64,000 nt of DNA from CAVVEQ01 sp963806635 (GTDB lineage: Bacteria; Chloroflexota; Anaerolineae; Anaerolineales; Anaerolineaceae). Below are positions 34,853 through 45,169 of the stretch, one piece after another; positions within the stretch are counted from its first letter, which is position 1; every line of letters begins with the position of its first letter. Position numbers and translations under genes: made by a program. The stretch is from NCBI GenBank assembly GCA_963806635.1, contig CAWDZA010000017.1, positions 1 through 64,000 of the forward strand, read 5' to 3'. The notes beneath the pieces were generated by a model. The model did no database searches and was not told the DNA's origin. It saw only the letters and a program-made list of their open reading frames with translations.

Positions 34853-36496
34853 ATGAATACATCTCCGAAAGAGAGCGATTATCGCTGCGTGTCTATTCCT
34901 GGTACTGACCTGGATGACCTTCGGTACCGGCGCGGTGATGACCGTCCGCGCGGATGTGGGTGTTCGGCCGGTTCTGCCCGGTGGCAGCAACATCCAACCG
35001 GGAGAGCAAACTCCAATCCAAATGGCTGCAGAACTCGTTACGATGACTGTGCGCAAAGCAAGCGCGGCGGATAATGCTTCGATCAAGTTAAACCCGGACG
35101 CATATGGCTACGAAAACCACCCGGTCTGGTATCGAGGTTGTGGCGGATGTGCAGGCTGATTTCACCATGCGCAACCCGACCCAGGAGGATATCAACCTGA
35201 CGGCCTGGTTCCCGCTGGCTTCCGCTCTGTGGAACGTGGATTGGAATTTCAATCCAAATGAGGTCGTTCCGCGGATTAGCCAATTTCAGGATCAACTCCA
35301 ACGGGACGCCGGTTGAATTTCATATCAGCGAACTTCCCAACCCGGGAGGAGCAGATAAACCTGACCTGCCCTGGGCAAGTTTCCCTCTGGTATTTCCGGC
35401 CGGGAAAGATACCATCATTCATGTCAGCTATACTGTCCCGCTTTCACCCGCTGCCAAGGGATCCGAGGTAGCGCTGTATTATGTATTTCAGACTGGTTCC
35501 GGCTGGGCAGGACCGATAGGCCAGGCGGACCTGGTTGTCAATCTTCCCTACCCGGCTACTGCGGAGACAATCGCAGATAATCCAAAGATCTCCCTGCCGT
35601 ATGGCGGCATCGGGCAAATTTCCACCGGTTTGCCCAAAAGCGTTGTGGTTAACGGGAATCAGGCACGTTGGAGCTGGACGAATTTTGAACCTGCGCCTGA
35701 GGATGATTTTGCGATCTGGCTGCTCAAGCCTGGCGCCTGGGAGGGTTTACAGACTGCCCGTGATGCCGTCAAGTCAGATCCGGGTAATGGAAAAGCGTGG
35801 CTGAACCTGGCAACGGTCTATCATTCCCTCTCGGCTCTGCCTTTTTCCAACGCTACCCAGCTTTTCAGCCCAATATTCCTACCGCAGGCGGTCGAGGCCT
35901 ACCAAAAAGTGGCTGCGCTTCTGCCGGATCACCCTGCGCCGCACACAGGGCTGGGCTTGCTGGCGCTTGCAAGGAATCCGGGAAAAGGAGGAACGATTTC
36001 GGGCGCAGCGATCAAGCGTGCTCAAAGCGAGCTGACCAAGGCACAAGCCTTGGAAGCGGTAAATCCCGCGTTGGCCAAGGAGGGGTTATTCGACAGCCTG
36101 GACCTGGCGGATGCCTTGAGTATGTTGAACTACAACGATGCAACCGCCACAGTCGATGCGGCTACTTTACGAGCGCATTTTTCCACCATGACGGCGCAGG
36201 CGACTATCGATTATGAAACCATCGCGGCCTGGAAGATTTCAAAAGGCGACGCTCAAGCCTGCTGGCCGACGGCTGCGATGGAATGCACTGCGCAGGCGAT
36301 CCGCTCGGCAACCGTGAAGCCATCCCCTGAAAAGACATTCCCCATGAACATAACCCCCACCCCAATACCCTATTCCGGCACTGGATCAGAGATTACGATC
36401 ACCCTCGGAGCCTTCGTTATTATTGGCTTCCTGGTTGCAGGGTTCCTGATCTATTTGATCTATCGCAAGGAAATTCGCTCTCAAAAGAAAAAATAA
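34853..36496 (+). CDS. Tetratricopeptide-like membrane protein, reading frame broken about three times
   Basis: The start is ATG 34853. After a few residues the frame shifts to one encoding a signal/TM segment (IIAACLFLVLTWMTFGTG) and a domain with RKASAADNASIKLNPDAYGY. It shifts again to VVADVQADFTMRNPTQEDIN and NFNPNEVVPRI, then again to NFRINSNGTPVEFHISELPN. From about 35270 the frame is intact to TAA 36494-36496. It includes helical TPR-like repeats (KAWLNLATVYHSLSALPFSN, AVEAYQKVAALLPDHPAPHT) and a C-terminal transmembrane helix (ITITLGAFVIIGFLVAGFLI). It is probably exported with a C-terminal anchor. Function unknown. Confidence 0.6.
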
Positions 36497-36603
36497 TAAT
36501 CATCAGATAATTTATATTACGGCGATCACAAGGCTGGGAGCAAACCAATCATCAATTTTATATACGGCAATTTATTGGGATTCGTAGGGAAATGATCCCG
36601 CCT

Positions 36604-38332
36604 TCATCGGCGTTTATACACCCTACCCTGTGAATCTTCGTAAACAAGCGCGAATTCCTGCTCCCAGGCGGGTGTATCGATGTGCGAAACGAACGCACTG
36701 AAATCCGGGTTTGGAAATTTTATAAAAACGATGAAATCGGCCGGTTTTGAGCGCGTCACGGAGTTGGTGAAACCCGGGTCATACAGGAAAAAGGGGAGAC
36801 CGTTTTCCACGATGACAGTCGAATTTCGCACATTATTCTGAACGTAATCATACGCGCTGAAATAACCCTGGCTGCCAACAGGGTGATCGAATTGATCCCG
36901 TAACAAAACAGTTCTTTTAACATTGGTCTGCAGAAGTGATTGCTGGTTCCAGATTCCCCAGGTGCATAACAACACAGACAGAATGGGAATGCCCCATCGC
37001 ACTCCGCAGCGGGCGTGCAATTTTTCAATCGATCGAGCGGCAAAGTGATCTAGGATCTCCATCATGAGAACATATAGGACGAGCAGGAAGGCGACTGCGA
37101 AGCGCCAGGCGACCTGGGTTCTCTCTGCAGTCGAGCCGGCGAAACCGGAGGCCGGTGAAAGGATGAAGGCAAGAAAAAAAACAAGGGCGAAAAGGACATC
37201 CACCCGGCGCGTAATCCCCCGGATGGATAAAAATGCAGAAACAATGAGAATCGACAGCGCGATAAATAATTGCGGGGGGATATTGTTGTAGAAAAACGGG
37301 TTGAGTAAATTTTCGGCGATGCTCCACTTTGATAAATTCAAGACCTCTTGGCTGAACAGCGCACCCTGTGTAAGGAGATTGCGGATGATCCACAACCCGC
37401 CGGGCGCCATGATGAGGAACGCTGGCAGGAGCTGGTTCTTCAATGTGGAAACCCTTCCCGATTTTACGGCGAAGTAGAAGAAAATTCCCCAGGCTGACAG
37501 AATCACCAAACCCGCTGTGGGTTTAATGCTCAGCGCCAGCATAGAAGCCGCGGCTAAGCCAAAGGGCTGCAAAGGCGCTGCTCTTGAACCGGGGGTGAAG
37601 AAGAAAATTCCCATCAAAGCGGCAGCCAGGAAGAGATCGTTCTTGCCGATAAGGGTGAGCTGGGACCATAGGATACTCCAGATGTTGCTATCGAAAGCGG
37701 GAGCAAAACGATAGCTCAGGAATAGGACGCTCGTCAGCAGGACGATGATCCCCAGGGGAAACCGCAGCCGGTCTGCCAGGATCAGAATTAGGGTCAGGTA
37801 CAAGAAAGAGCGCGATCACGGCATGAGCGGACCCGATAAAAAGTCCGGCGTGATTAAGAAGCAGCGCGAAAGCAACCAGGGATTCGTACCCGAAGGGGTA
37901 TTCGCCATAGGCGATCGTCAGATCCCGGGCAGAGCCGGTGGAGATCATCTCCGCTGCTTTCGGGAAATGATACAACCCTGCATCCCAGGTGAGAGGGTTG
38001 GAGATGGGCGAAAGCGGCCAGCGTAAGAGCGGGAAGAGGATGAGGCAAATGAAGATCGTCACCCCAGCCAGAGCGGTAACCAGTATCCGGACCTTTGAAA
38101 GACGTAGGCTTCCTTCCCCTCAGAAATGGATCCGACCTGCGTGTCTTCTTTGATCAATAAATACAGGATCAGCACGCTCAGTCCGGTGCAAAATATCATT
38201 GCAAGCAACAGGGAATAGATCCGCAGGAATCCCAAAATCGATCCGCCGGCTACGATGCCGTACAGAACACTCAGGAGGATTAAGAAGAACCCCTGCAATT
38301 TGTTGCTTTGAAGGTGACTCCGGCAGTGTCAT
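36604..38332 (-). CDS. GT-C-like polytopic membrane protein, frame broken about three times
   Basis: Reading leftward, pieces follow in order. MTLPESPSKQQ from 38332 is followed by GFFLILLSVLYGIVAGGSIL onward (38298 to 38065), then VTIFICLILFPLLRWPLSPI with NPLTWDAGLYHFPKAAEMIS (to about 37800), then a long clean frame from 37803 to 36604. Total length would be about 575 aa with 11-13 transmembrane helices. The first large outer loop with WDAGLYH and YPFGYESL resembles the acidic catalytic loop of lipid-phosphate-sugar-dependent GT-C glycosyltransferases. Acceptor and donor are unknown. The 36497-36603 spacer to the convergent gene holds nothing notable. Confidence 0.55.
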
Positions 38333-38544
38333 CTCGATCCATCAAGGTAATTTTACCTGCTCCCCGTGCTGGGAGGGGAGACTTCTGCAATTTGGGGGAT
38401 CAGTTGGGTTGGTGAATGGATGAATGATTTATGCAAATGATTTAAATATTGGATGTCCGGAATGGGGAGGTCCAATGATCCGAGACCCACGAAATATCCT
38501 GTAAAATTAATTTTCGCAGGAAATCCATCGAAACCAGGAGTACC

Positions 38545-38982
38545 ATGGCCACCTCACCATTGATTGACGATTGTAAGAAAGCATTGAATTCTTACGGCGG
38601 TAAGTGGAATGAAAAGAAGGGACTGTGGGATTTTTCCACGGTCATTGCCGAGCGCAAGTCGTTTCTTTCAAAGAAAAAGTTGACCTATGCGTTGAAAATA
38701 CGCATCGACGACGCGGGCAAAGTGGTGAAGTTCTCTGAAATGCTCACTGAGGCAAGTTCTGGATTATCCTCCGGCAGTGATATGGATAGTGGTTTTGGAT
38801 TCAAAACCGAGACCTATAACACCTTTGGCGGCGCTCCAAAAGGTACGATCGAAGAACAATCGACACTTTTTGGTAAGGATTATTCGTATACATTCAATTA
38901 TGCCGAGATCCGGCAAAAGGTGCAGGCGGCAGTCGAGAGCGCTGGTTACCAGTTCGAGTACCAGATATTGCCAGTAAAATAA
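38545..38982 (+). CDS. Hypothetical small protein
   Basis: 145 residues, soluble, mixed alpha/beta, with no signal peptide and no motif that I recognise. Segments such as KKALNSYGGKWNEKKGLWDF and TYALKIRIDDAGKVVKFSEM look like a compact fold. Residues about 75-105 are Gly/Ser/Thr-rich. The stretch 38333-38544 before it contains only a GC-rich hairpin (38360-38380) and no gene. Confidence 0.55.
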   Translation: MATSPLIDDCKKALNSYGGKWNEKKGLWDFSTVIAERKSFLSKKKLTYALKIRIDDAGKVVKFSEMLTEASSGLSSGSDMDSGFGFKTETYNTFGGAPKGTIEEQSTLFGKDYSYTFNYAEIRQKVQAAVESAGYQFEYQILPVK

Positions 38983-38997
38983 TTTTGAACCCATAAA

Positions 38998-39026
38998 GAG
39001 AGGGACACATTTTCAGCGTCCCTCTC
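38998..39026 (+). terminator. Strong hairpin, possible terminator
   Basis: GAGAGGGAC (38998-39006) pairs perfectly with GTCCCTCTC (39018-39026). There is no clear T-tract, so termination may be inefficient or may need Rho. Confidence 0.5.
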
Positions 39027-39081
39027 CTATCTCTGCGTTCAGAGCGTAACGAAAGTCTAACTCCGGGTTAATACTTCCAGA

Positions 39082-40652
39082 ATGGATCAGGAAACCTACG
39101 ACTTCATCGTTATTGGCTCTGGATTTGGCGGGTCTGTATCTGCGCTACGCCTGGCGCAGAAGGGCTACCGGGTGGCAGTTCTGGAAAAAGGACGCCGCTA
39201 CCAGCCGTCTGATTTCCCGAAAACCAACTGGAACCTGAGAAAATCCGTGTGGATGCCCGGGCTGGGACTGCTGGGTATCCAGGCACTGACCCTGCTGCGG
39301 CATGTGCTTGTTTTGCACGGAACGGGCGTGGGCGGTGGCAGTCTGGTCTATGCCAACCAGCTCATTGTGCCAGATGACGAGATCTTCACAAAGGCGGAAT
39401 GGGGTGAGGGAGATTGGAAGGCTGCCCTCGCGCCTCATTTCGCTGAAGCCCGGCGCATGCTGGGAGCTGTGGATTGTCCCAGCGTGGGGAATGCCGATAA
39501 AATATTGCGGGAAGTCGGGATTGAACTGCGCGGGGAGGATACATTCCACACCAACCCGGTGGGAGTCTTTTTCGGGGAACCGGAACGGACCGTCCCCGAC
39601 CCATATTTCGGCGGGGAGGGTCCGGATCGCACTGGCTGCACAATGTGTGGAGCCTGCATGATTGGCTGCCCTACTGGAGCCAAGAACACCCTGGATCAGA
39701 ATTATCTGTACCTGGCTGAAAAGCTTGGAGTTTGCATCATTCCCGAAACTGAAGTGGTCGGTGTCCGGCCTGCAGAAAGGGGTGGTTATCATGTCATCAC
39801 CCGGAAATCCCATGGTATTTTGAGAAAAAAACAGACCTACCTTGCCGGAGGAGTGATCTTCAGCGGAGGGGTAATGGGGACGGTGGATCTGCTTTTCAAA
39901 TGTAAAAACAGCGGACTGCTCCCCGAGATCTCAGAGAGGCTGGGTGACTTCACCCGCACCAACTCGGAAGCCATCCTGGGGGTGGATTCCCGCGACGGAT
40001 CGAAGGACTGGAACGACCATATAGCGATTACCTCGGGCATTTACCCGGATAAAAATACGCATATCGAGATCGTCCGCTACAACAAAGGCTCGGATGTACT
40101 TTATGCCATCGCCACCGTCCTGACGGATGGCGGGGGATCCATACCGCGCTGGCTGCGGTTCCTGGGTACCCTCATCCGGCACCCATACCAGGTTCTGCGC
40201 GCGCTGTGGATACCGGGACAGAGCGCCCGTACCTCTGTGGTTCTGGTGATGCAATCCACCGAGAATTACATCCGACTGCGGAGGAAGAAAGCTTGGTCTG
40301 GCTTCTGAGTTGCCCCCGGACGGGAAACGAATCCCATCCTATATTCCGATCGCGAACCAGGTCACTCGGCGGATGGCGGAAAAGATGAATGGCTACCCAA
40401 AGGGCAGTTGGTTCGAGGTGCTTTTAGATGCCCCCACCACCGCCCACATCCTGGGAGGCTGCGTGATGGGGGAATCACCAGAAGATGGGGTGGTTGATCG
40501 GCATGGGCGGGTCTTCGGTTACCCAGGATTATTTGTAGCGGACGGCTCGGTTGTGCCTGTCAATCTTGAACGCGAACCCGGCGCTTACGATCACTGCTCT
40601 GGCAGAATACATAATGGATAAAGTTCCTTCAAAAATCACCCAGGTTCTTTAA
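39082..40652 (+). CDS. GMC-type oxidoreductase (cholesterol-oxidase-like), two frame breaks
   Basis: The N-terminal FAD motif GSGFGG is at about 12-17. The HGTGVGGGSLVYAN block and a cysteine cluster, CTMCGACMIGCPTGAKNTLD, match the GMC/cholesterol-oxidase-like branch. The first frame stops at TGA 40306-40308 after KAWSGF. The protein continues in the next frame (LPPDGKRIPSYIPIANQVTR, HILGGCVMGESPEDGVVD with the active-site His) to about 40573. It then continues one frame over (NPALTITALAEYIMDK) to TAA 40650-40652. Extra bases near 40302 and 40573 explain both breaks. Intact length would be about 523 aa. It probably oxidises a hydroxyl group on a sterol- or hopanoid-like or sugar substrate. 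Confidence 0.8.
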
Positions 40653-40728
40653 TAATAAATTATCCTCAAACGTCGTACAATATGAAAACGTTTCCCGAAC
40701 TGAAAAAATCTCTTATCTGGTGAATGAT

Positions 40729-41277
40729 ATGAAGCAGATCATTCGATGGTCTACTACGGGAATACCCCCTGTGGGCAAGGATTCTGGTGTCGGCGCTGGT
40801 GGGGGGAACCCTCTTTGTGTTCCTGATCCCGTATTTACTGATCGTGGTTTTCCCCGGGTCTGGACGCGAAATTCGGCTTTCCCTCGCTTCGATCTCGAGC
40901 CGTGGAATGTGATCCTGGGCATCCTCATGACTGTCGGCGGGTTTTATTATGCCTTCAGTACTGTCCTCTCCCAGTTCTCCAGGGCGCGCGGGACGCCCCT
41001 GCCGGTGATGGCCACCCAGAAGCTGCTGGTGGACGGGGTGTATTTACACTGTCGCAATCCGATGGTCTTCGGGACCCTCTTGGCATATCTGGGAATCGCG
41101 ATTGTTGTCGGATCGATATCTTCGATCTTGGCCGTGCTCATCTTTGGGGGACTCCTGCTGACCTATGTTAAAAAAGTGGAGGAGCGAGAGCTGGAAGCCA
41201 GGTTCGGGCAGGAATATGTCGATTACAAGGCGCGCACGCCCTTTCTAATCCCCGGGAATTTCCGGCGAAAAAAATAA
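40729..41277 (+). CDS. Second ICMT-family membrane methyltransferase, frame broken near N-terminus
   Basis: The C-terminal half is clear: WNVILGILMTVGGFYYAFST, VDGVYLHCRNPMVFGTLLAY and ELEARFGQEYVDYKARTPFL, the ICMT/PEMT signature. The stated frame between about 40770 and 40880 gives unlikely sequence. An overlapping frame there encodes a good transmembrane helix (ARILVSALVGGTLFVFLIPY, then LLIVVFPG). Two compensating indels are therefore likely. Start taken as ATG 40729. Intact length would be about 185-190 aa. It is a distant paralogue of the gene at 13703; substrate unknown. Confidence 0.65.
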   Translation: MKQIIRWSTTGIPPVGKDSGVGAGGGNPLCVPDPVFTDRGFPRVWTRNSAFPRFDLEPWNVILGILMTVGGFYYAFSTVLSQFSRARGTPLPVMATQKLLVDGVYLHCRNPMVFGTLLAYLGIAIVVGSISSILAVLIFGGLLLTYVKKVEERELEARFGQEYVDYKARTPFLIPGNFRRKK

Positions 41278-41462
41278 AACCCGCGAGTTCGTTCTTGTAA
41301 AATCAGAATCGTTTATTGATCATCTTCGTTTTTTGGAAACCTTCGTAAGTCTTTCCAAATTTCCATTTTCACTGTATCAAAAATTCCTCTATAATTCACC
41401 TTTGTGCGCAATTGGTGAATCACCAGACGCCAAATCACAAATTCTTTTACCCGAGGTTTTTC

Positions 41463-42371
41463 ATGGATAACTTAAAATCCCTGCAAGGTCCCATGCGCGT
41501 ACCCTTCCTGATCCTGGCGCCTGCCTGCGTGTTAGTTGGGGTTGCCACAGCTTTCCTGCAGACTCACCAATTTAATTGGTTTTACATCCTTTTGGTAATG
41601 ATCGGTGCAGTCTCCGCGCACATCACGGTCAATGCATTCAACGAGTATTTCGATTTCAAATCGGGCCTGGACGCCAAGACGCAAAAGACACCGTTCAGTG
41701 GTGGAAGCGGCACCCTGCAGGCTCATCCCGAATTGGAACGAAACACGCTTATCCTATGCCTGGTTGCGCTGGGAATCACGGCTGCGGTGGGGGTTTTCTT
41801 CGCAATCAAACAGGGCTGGCAGATTCTGCCGCTGGGTCTGTTTGGGCTGTTCATTCTGGTCACCTACACGGTTTGGTGGGTGAAGAATCCAGTACTTTGC
41901 CTGATCGCCCCGGGTCTGGGTTTTGGCATTTTGATGGTTCTGGGCACTCACTTTGCCCTGACTGGCACATATACCTGGACGGCTTTTATTGCCGCGCTCG
42001 TTCCGGCTTTCCTGGTTAGCGACCTGCTGCTGCTCAACCAGTTCCCGGATGTGGAAGCAGACCGCGCGGTGGGGCGGCGGCATTACCCGATCACCATCGG
42101 GCGCAAGGCGAGCAGCGTGATCTATTCGGTGTTCCTGATTTTGGCATACCTGGCGGTGATCGTGGGTGTTGCCCTCGACCTGCTGCCCTGGTTCAGCCTG
42201 CTCGCCCTGCTCACCGTTTTAATGGCCTGGAAAGCCATCCGGGGCGCATTGACGAATGCAGAAAATATTCCTGAGCTGATTCCCTCCATGGGCGCCAACG
42301 TGATGATCAACCTGGTCACCCCCACCCTGCTGGCGGTGGGTGTGCTGATTGGAGCGATCGCAAGATTTTAG
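41463..42371 (+). CDS. UbiA-family prenyltransferase
   Basis: 302 residues from ATG 41463. About eight or nine transmembrane helices carry two aspartate-rich motifs: N57-x2-N-x3-D64-x5-D70 (in NAFNEYFDFKSGLD) and D196-x3-D200 (in NQFPDVEADRAVGRR). UbiA enzymes move a prenyl chain from its diphosphate onto an aromatic or other acceptor inside the membrane. The second motif and length resemble MenA-type (1,4-dihydroxy-2-naphthoate) enzymes, but no menaquinone genes are nearby. A role in some other prenyl lipid is possible. The frame is intact. Confidence 0.9.
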   Translation: MDNLKSLQGPMRVPFLILAPACVLVGVATAFLQTHQFNWFYILLVMIGAVSAHITVNAFNEYFDFKSGLDAKTQKTPFSGGSGTLQAHPELERNTLILCLVALGITAAVGVFFAIKQGWQILPLGLFGLFILVTYTVWWVKNPVLCLIAPGLGFGILMVLGTHFALTGTYTWTAFIAALVPAFLVSDLLLLNQFPDVEADRAVGRRHYPITIGRKASSVIYSVFLILAYLAVIVGVALDLLPWFSLLALLTVLMAWKAIRGALTNAENIPELIPSMGANVMINLVTPTLLAVGVLIGAIARF

Positions 42372-42378
42372 GGTGGGA

Positions 42379-42786
42379 ATGGGCGGACCAACAACCAATC
42401 GGCTGCACAATATCAGGATTGCTCTCATCATCCTGGTCGGGGAAAAGATCATTCAGCATGCCCTGGTGACGATAGCGTTCTATTTCAATTGGATGGATAT
42501 TCGTTCGACAGTTGCAGTTCCTGCGGATATCCTGATGATTTTGGGTGCCGTGGTTACCGTTTTATACATTCTCTGCTTTTGGGCGATAATGACTCAAAAA
42601 AGGTGGAGCAACGTTCTGTTGATAGGATTGGCACTCTTCGATATCGTGGGGGAATTCATCGCGCAGGGCAGGCTGGATATTACGATCAACGTATCAATCC
42701 TCGTTGCGTTTTCGCTGTTGATCCTCGCCTTGTTCTACCGGAAACAGGAATCAAGTCTGCTTGGACCTCATATTGAAAAATCTTGA
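42379..42786 (+). CDS. Hypothetical four-helix membrane protein
   Basis: ATG 42379 (in-frame alternatives upstream overlap the UbiA gene) encodes 135 residues with four hydrophobic segments (about 10-27, 46-66, 74-92 and 98-118). It has a short charged tail. No family is recognised. It begins 7 bases after the UbiA stop, so it is very likely co-transcribed and may assist that enzyme. The following 42787-43005 spacer holds no gene that I can support. Confidence 0.6.
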   Translation: MGGPTTNRLHNIRIALIILVGEKIIQHALVTIAFYFNWMDIRSTVAVPADILMILGAVVTVLYILCFWAIMTQKRWSNVLLIGLALFDIVGEFIAQGRLDITINVSILVAFSLLILALFYRKQESSLLGPHIEKS

Positions 42787-43005
42787 AAATACCGGCGAGG
42801 TATCAAGTTCCCTGCTACCTGGAGTTGGGATAACCGAAGGAGAATGCAAAGCGGTTCAGGAAATTTGAAGTGAGGGTTCAGGAAAAATTCCATGAATGGA
42901 TGGTAAAAATTGAATTCAAATTCGGGAAAACAAGAGATGAATTTGTCATTTTCAAAGGAATTATCCATGTGAGATAATTGGTTAAAATTAAACGGAGGAA
43001 GCATC

Positions 43006-43989
43006 ATGCAATACCGCGAATTGGGACGAACCGGCTGGAAAGTTTCAGCTTTAAGTTTCGGCGCCTGGGCCATCGGCAGCGCCTGGGGTCAGGTGGACGA
43101 TAAGGAATCCTTGGCAGCGCTGCATAAATCCATCGAGATGGGTGTGAATTTCTTTGACACTGCTGATGTGTATGGCGACGGGCTGAGCGAACGTCTGGTT
43201 GCAAAGCTTCGCAAGGAAAGCCGCGAGAAGCTCTACATCGCCACCAAGGCTGGCCGCCGGTTGGACCCCCACACCGCGGCTGGTTACAACCGCGCCAACC
43301 TGACCGCTTTTGTAGAGCGATCCCTGAAAAACTTGGACACGGATTGCATCGACCTACTCCAGCTTCACTGCCCACCGCCTTCAACCTATTACCAACCCGA
43401 ACTCTACGGAATTCTGGACGATCTTGTAGCCCAGGGCAAGCTGCGTTATTACGGGGTGAGCGTGGAAAAGGTGGAAGAAGCGCTGAAAGCGATCGAATAC
43501 CCAAATGTGCAGAGCATCCAGATCATCTTCAACATTTTCCGCCAACGTCCGGCTGAGCTGTTCTTTGAGCAGGCGAAAAAACGGAAGGTTGGCATCCTGG
43601 CGCGTGTCCCGCTGGCATCGGGCATGCTAACCGGGAAGATGAAACCTGACACAGACTTTTCCAAGGATGACCACCGCCTCTTCAACCGTCATGGTGAGTC
43701 TTTTGATGTTGGTGAAACCTTCTCGGGGGTGGATTATGAAACGGGGTTGAAGGCCGTGGAAGAATTAAAAGCGCTCTGCCCGGCGGGCATGACCCTGACG
43801 CAATTTGCCCTTCGCTGGATACTAATGTTCGATGCGGTGACCTGCGCCATTCCGGGTGCCAAACGCCCCTCCCAGGCAGAGGAGAACTTTGCCGCGGCAG
43901 ATCTACCCGCACTTTCGGAAGGAACCATGCAAGCTGTTCGTGCAATATACGACCAGAATATTAGGGCACTTGTGCACCAGCGCTGGTAA
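43006..43989 (+). CDS. Aldo/keto reductase
   Basis: 327 residues with the AKR tetrad: D51 in FFDTADVYG, Y56, K81 in YIATKAG and H121 in LLQLHCPP. The N-terminal RELGRTGWKVSALSFGAWAI and the C-terminal LRWILMFDAVTCAIPGAKRP cofactor loop match the YajO/IolS-like group. It reduces aldehydes or ketones (or oxidises sugars) with NADP(H) in the cytoplasm. ACGGAGGAAGC precedes ATG 43006, and a strong terminator follows. It is monocistronic. Confidence 0.92.
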   Translation: MQYRELGRTGWKVSALSFGAWAIGSAWGQVDDKESLAALHKSIEMGVNFFDTADVYGDGLSERLVAKLRKESREKLYIATKAGRRLDPHTAAGYNRANLTAFVERSLKNLDTDCIDLLQLHCPPPSTYYQPELYGILDDLVAQGKLRYYGVSVEKVEEALKAIEYPNVQSIQIIFNIFRQRPAELFFEQAKKRKVGILARVPLASGMLTGKMKPDTDFSKDDHRLFNRHGESFDVGETFSGVDYETGLKAVEELKALCPAGMTLTQFALRWILMFDAVTCAIPGAKRPSQAEENFAAADLPALSEGTMQAVRAIYDQNIRALVHQRW

Positions 43990-44000
43990 AAATCACTGAC

Positions 44001-44025
44001 CGCCCTCATAAGAGGGCGATTTTTT
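44001..44025 (+). terminator. Intrinsic terminator after the aldo/keto reductase
   Basis: CGCCCTC (44001-44007) pairs with GAGGGCG (44012-44018). The loop is ATAA, followed by ATTTTTT. Confidence 0.9.
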
Positions 44026-44063
44026 CTCGCGGGCTTGATTTTAGATAACCCCCCTGGTATATT

Positions 44064-44078
44064 GGATAATAATTATCA
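44064..44078 (+). promoter_or_regulatory. Fur-family-like 7-1-7 operator
   Basis: GGATAATAATTATCA matches TGATAAT-N-ATTATCA at 13 of the 14 defined positions and contains a perfect 6-1-6 palindrome. It sits 25 bases before ATG 44103. It shares 22 of 25 bases with the site at 10895 when the downstream ATATTTAT is included. Confidence 0.55.
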
Positions 44079-44102
44079 TATTTATTGATAGGAGGAGCCA
44101 AA

Positions 44103-44582
44103 ATGCAAAAGATCACGACCTTTCTTTGGTACGATGGGCAGGCGGAGGAAGCTGCCCAGCTTTACACCTCGCTTTTCAAGAACTCGAAAATCCAATCAAT
44201 CAGCCGCTACCAGGAAGGAACACCTGGGATGCCGGGAACGGTAATGACGGTGAACTTCGAACTCGATGGCCAGGAGTTCGTTGCTCTCAACGGCGGCCCG
44301 GAATTCAAATTCACCGAGGCGATCTCGCTGATGGTGCACTGCGATTCTCAGGAGGAAGTGGATCGACTTTGGGAAAAACTCACCGAAAATGGTGGCGAGG
44401 AAAGCCAGTGCGGCTGGCTGAAAGACCGCTTTGGCGTATCGTGGCAGATCGTCCCGGATGAGTTCCTGACATTGATGAACAGCGGTGATCCCGAGCGATC
44501 GCAGCGGGTGATGCAAGCGATGCTCAAGATGAAAAAGCTTGATCTGGCGATCCTGCGGAAGGCGTACAATGGGGGTTTCTAG
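44103..44582 (+). CDS. PhnB-like VOC family protein
   Basis: 159 residues from ATG 44103 (AGGAGGAGCCAAA upstream). It has TTFLWYDGQAEEAAQLYTSL, GMPGTVMTVNFELDGQEFVA, LNGGPEFKFTEAISLMV, the CGWLKDRFGVSWQIVP block, then DPERSQRVMQAMLKMKKLDL. This is the PhnB / 3-demethylubiquinone-9 3-methyltransferase-like annotation group, whose real activity is unknown. A Fur-like box directly upstream suggests that it responds to metal or oxidative state. Confidence 0.88.
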   Translation: MQKITTFLWYDGQAEEAAQLYTSLFKNSKIQSISRYQEGTPGMPGTVMTVNFELDGQEFVALNGGPEFKFTEAISLMVHCDSQEEVDRLWEKLTENGGEESQCGWLKDRFGVSWQIVPDEFLTLMNSGDPERSQRVMQAMLKMKKLDLAILRKAYNGGF

Positions 44583-44627
44583 TATCATTGGGCTCATCAC
44601 AACACCATCTCACCCAGCGAGGACGTA

Positions 44628-45113
44628 ATGACCAAGCCTAAATTCCTTTGGTGGAAATTGTTCGCGGTCTGGATCGGTTTCCTGCTGCTGCATTTTTCCC
44701 ACGAAACTTTTCCTGGACCCTTCTTCCGGCTTTTCGGGGAGGCCAATGAAACCACCTTCTTTCATATGAAGATGCTCTTCTTTGCCTATCTGATCATCAG
44801 CCTGATTGAACTCGCAATCCGCAGAAAAAAGCTCGCCTCACCCCAGACCTTCTTTTACAGCCGCTCCCTGATCGCAGTGGCTTTCCCCTGGCTTACTATC
44901 ACCATGTGGTTCACCGCTGAGGCTGTGGGGTTGAAACTGCCCATAATTCCCTGGGAACTGATCTACGCCAATATTTTTACTGTGCTGGGTATCTACCTGG
45001 CGCTTCGCATGGAGGAAGTTTTCGAAGGGGTAACCCTGCGCCCGGCGCTTAAGGGTATGATCCTACTGGTGCTGATCACCGCCCTGATCTCCTATACAGC
45101 CTTTTCTTTTTAA
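44628..45113 (+). CDS. Hypothetical four-helix membrane protein
   Basis: 161 residues, Phe/Trp-rich, with four predicted transmembrane helices (about 8-24, 46-64, 82-104 and 135-158). Charged loops carry RRKKLASPQ and ALRMEEVFEG. No family is recognised. It begins 45 bases after the PhnB-like gene, so it may share the transcript and the Fur-like operator. A long perfect terminator follows. Confidence 0.6.
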   Translation: MTKPKFLWWKLFAVWIGFLLLHFSHETFPGPFFRLFGEANETTFFHMKMLFFAYLIISLIELAIRRKKLASPQTFFYSRSLIAVAFPWLTITMWFTAEAVGLKLPIIPWELIYANIFTVLGIYLALRMEEVFEGVTLRPALKGMILLVLITALISYTAFSF

Positions 45114-45169
45114 CCCCCCGGTGCATTTCTTCACCACACCCCCATATTAGTCTGAATTCTTTCTACGAA

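Noticed and set aside
40306..40308. In-frame TGA in the GMC gene as a possible selenocysteine codon
   Set aside because: The sequence after TGA is nonsense in that frame, while the natural protein continues one frame over. An inserted base explains it better than recoding.
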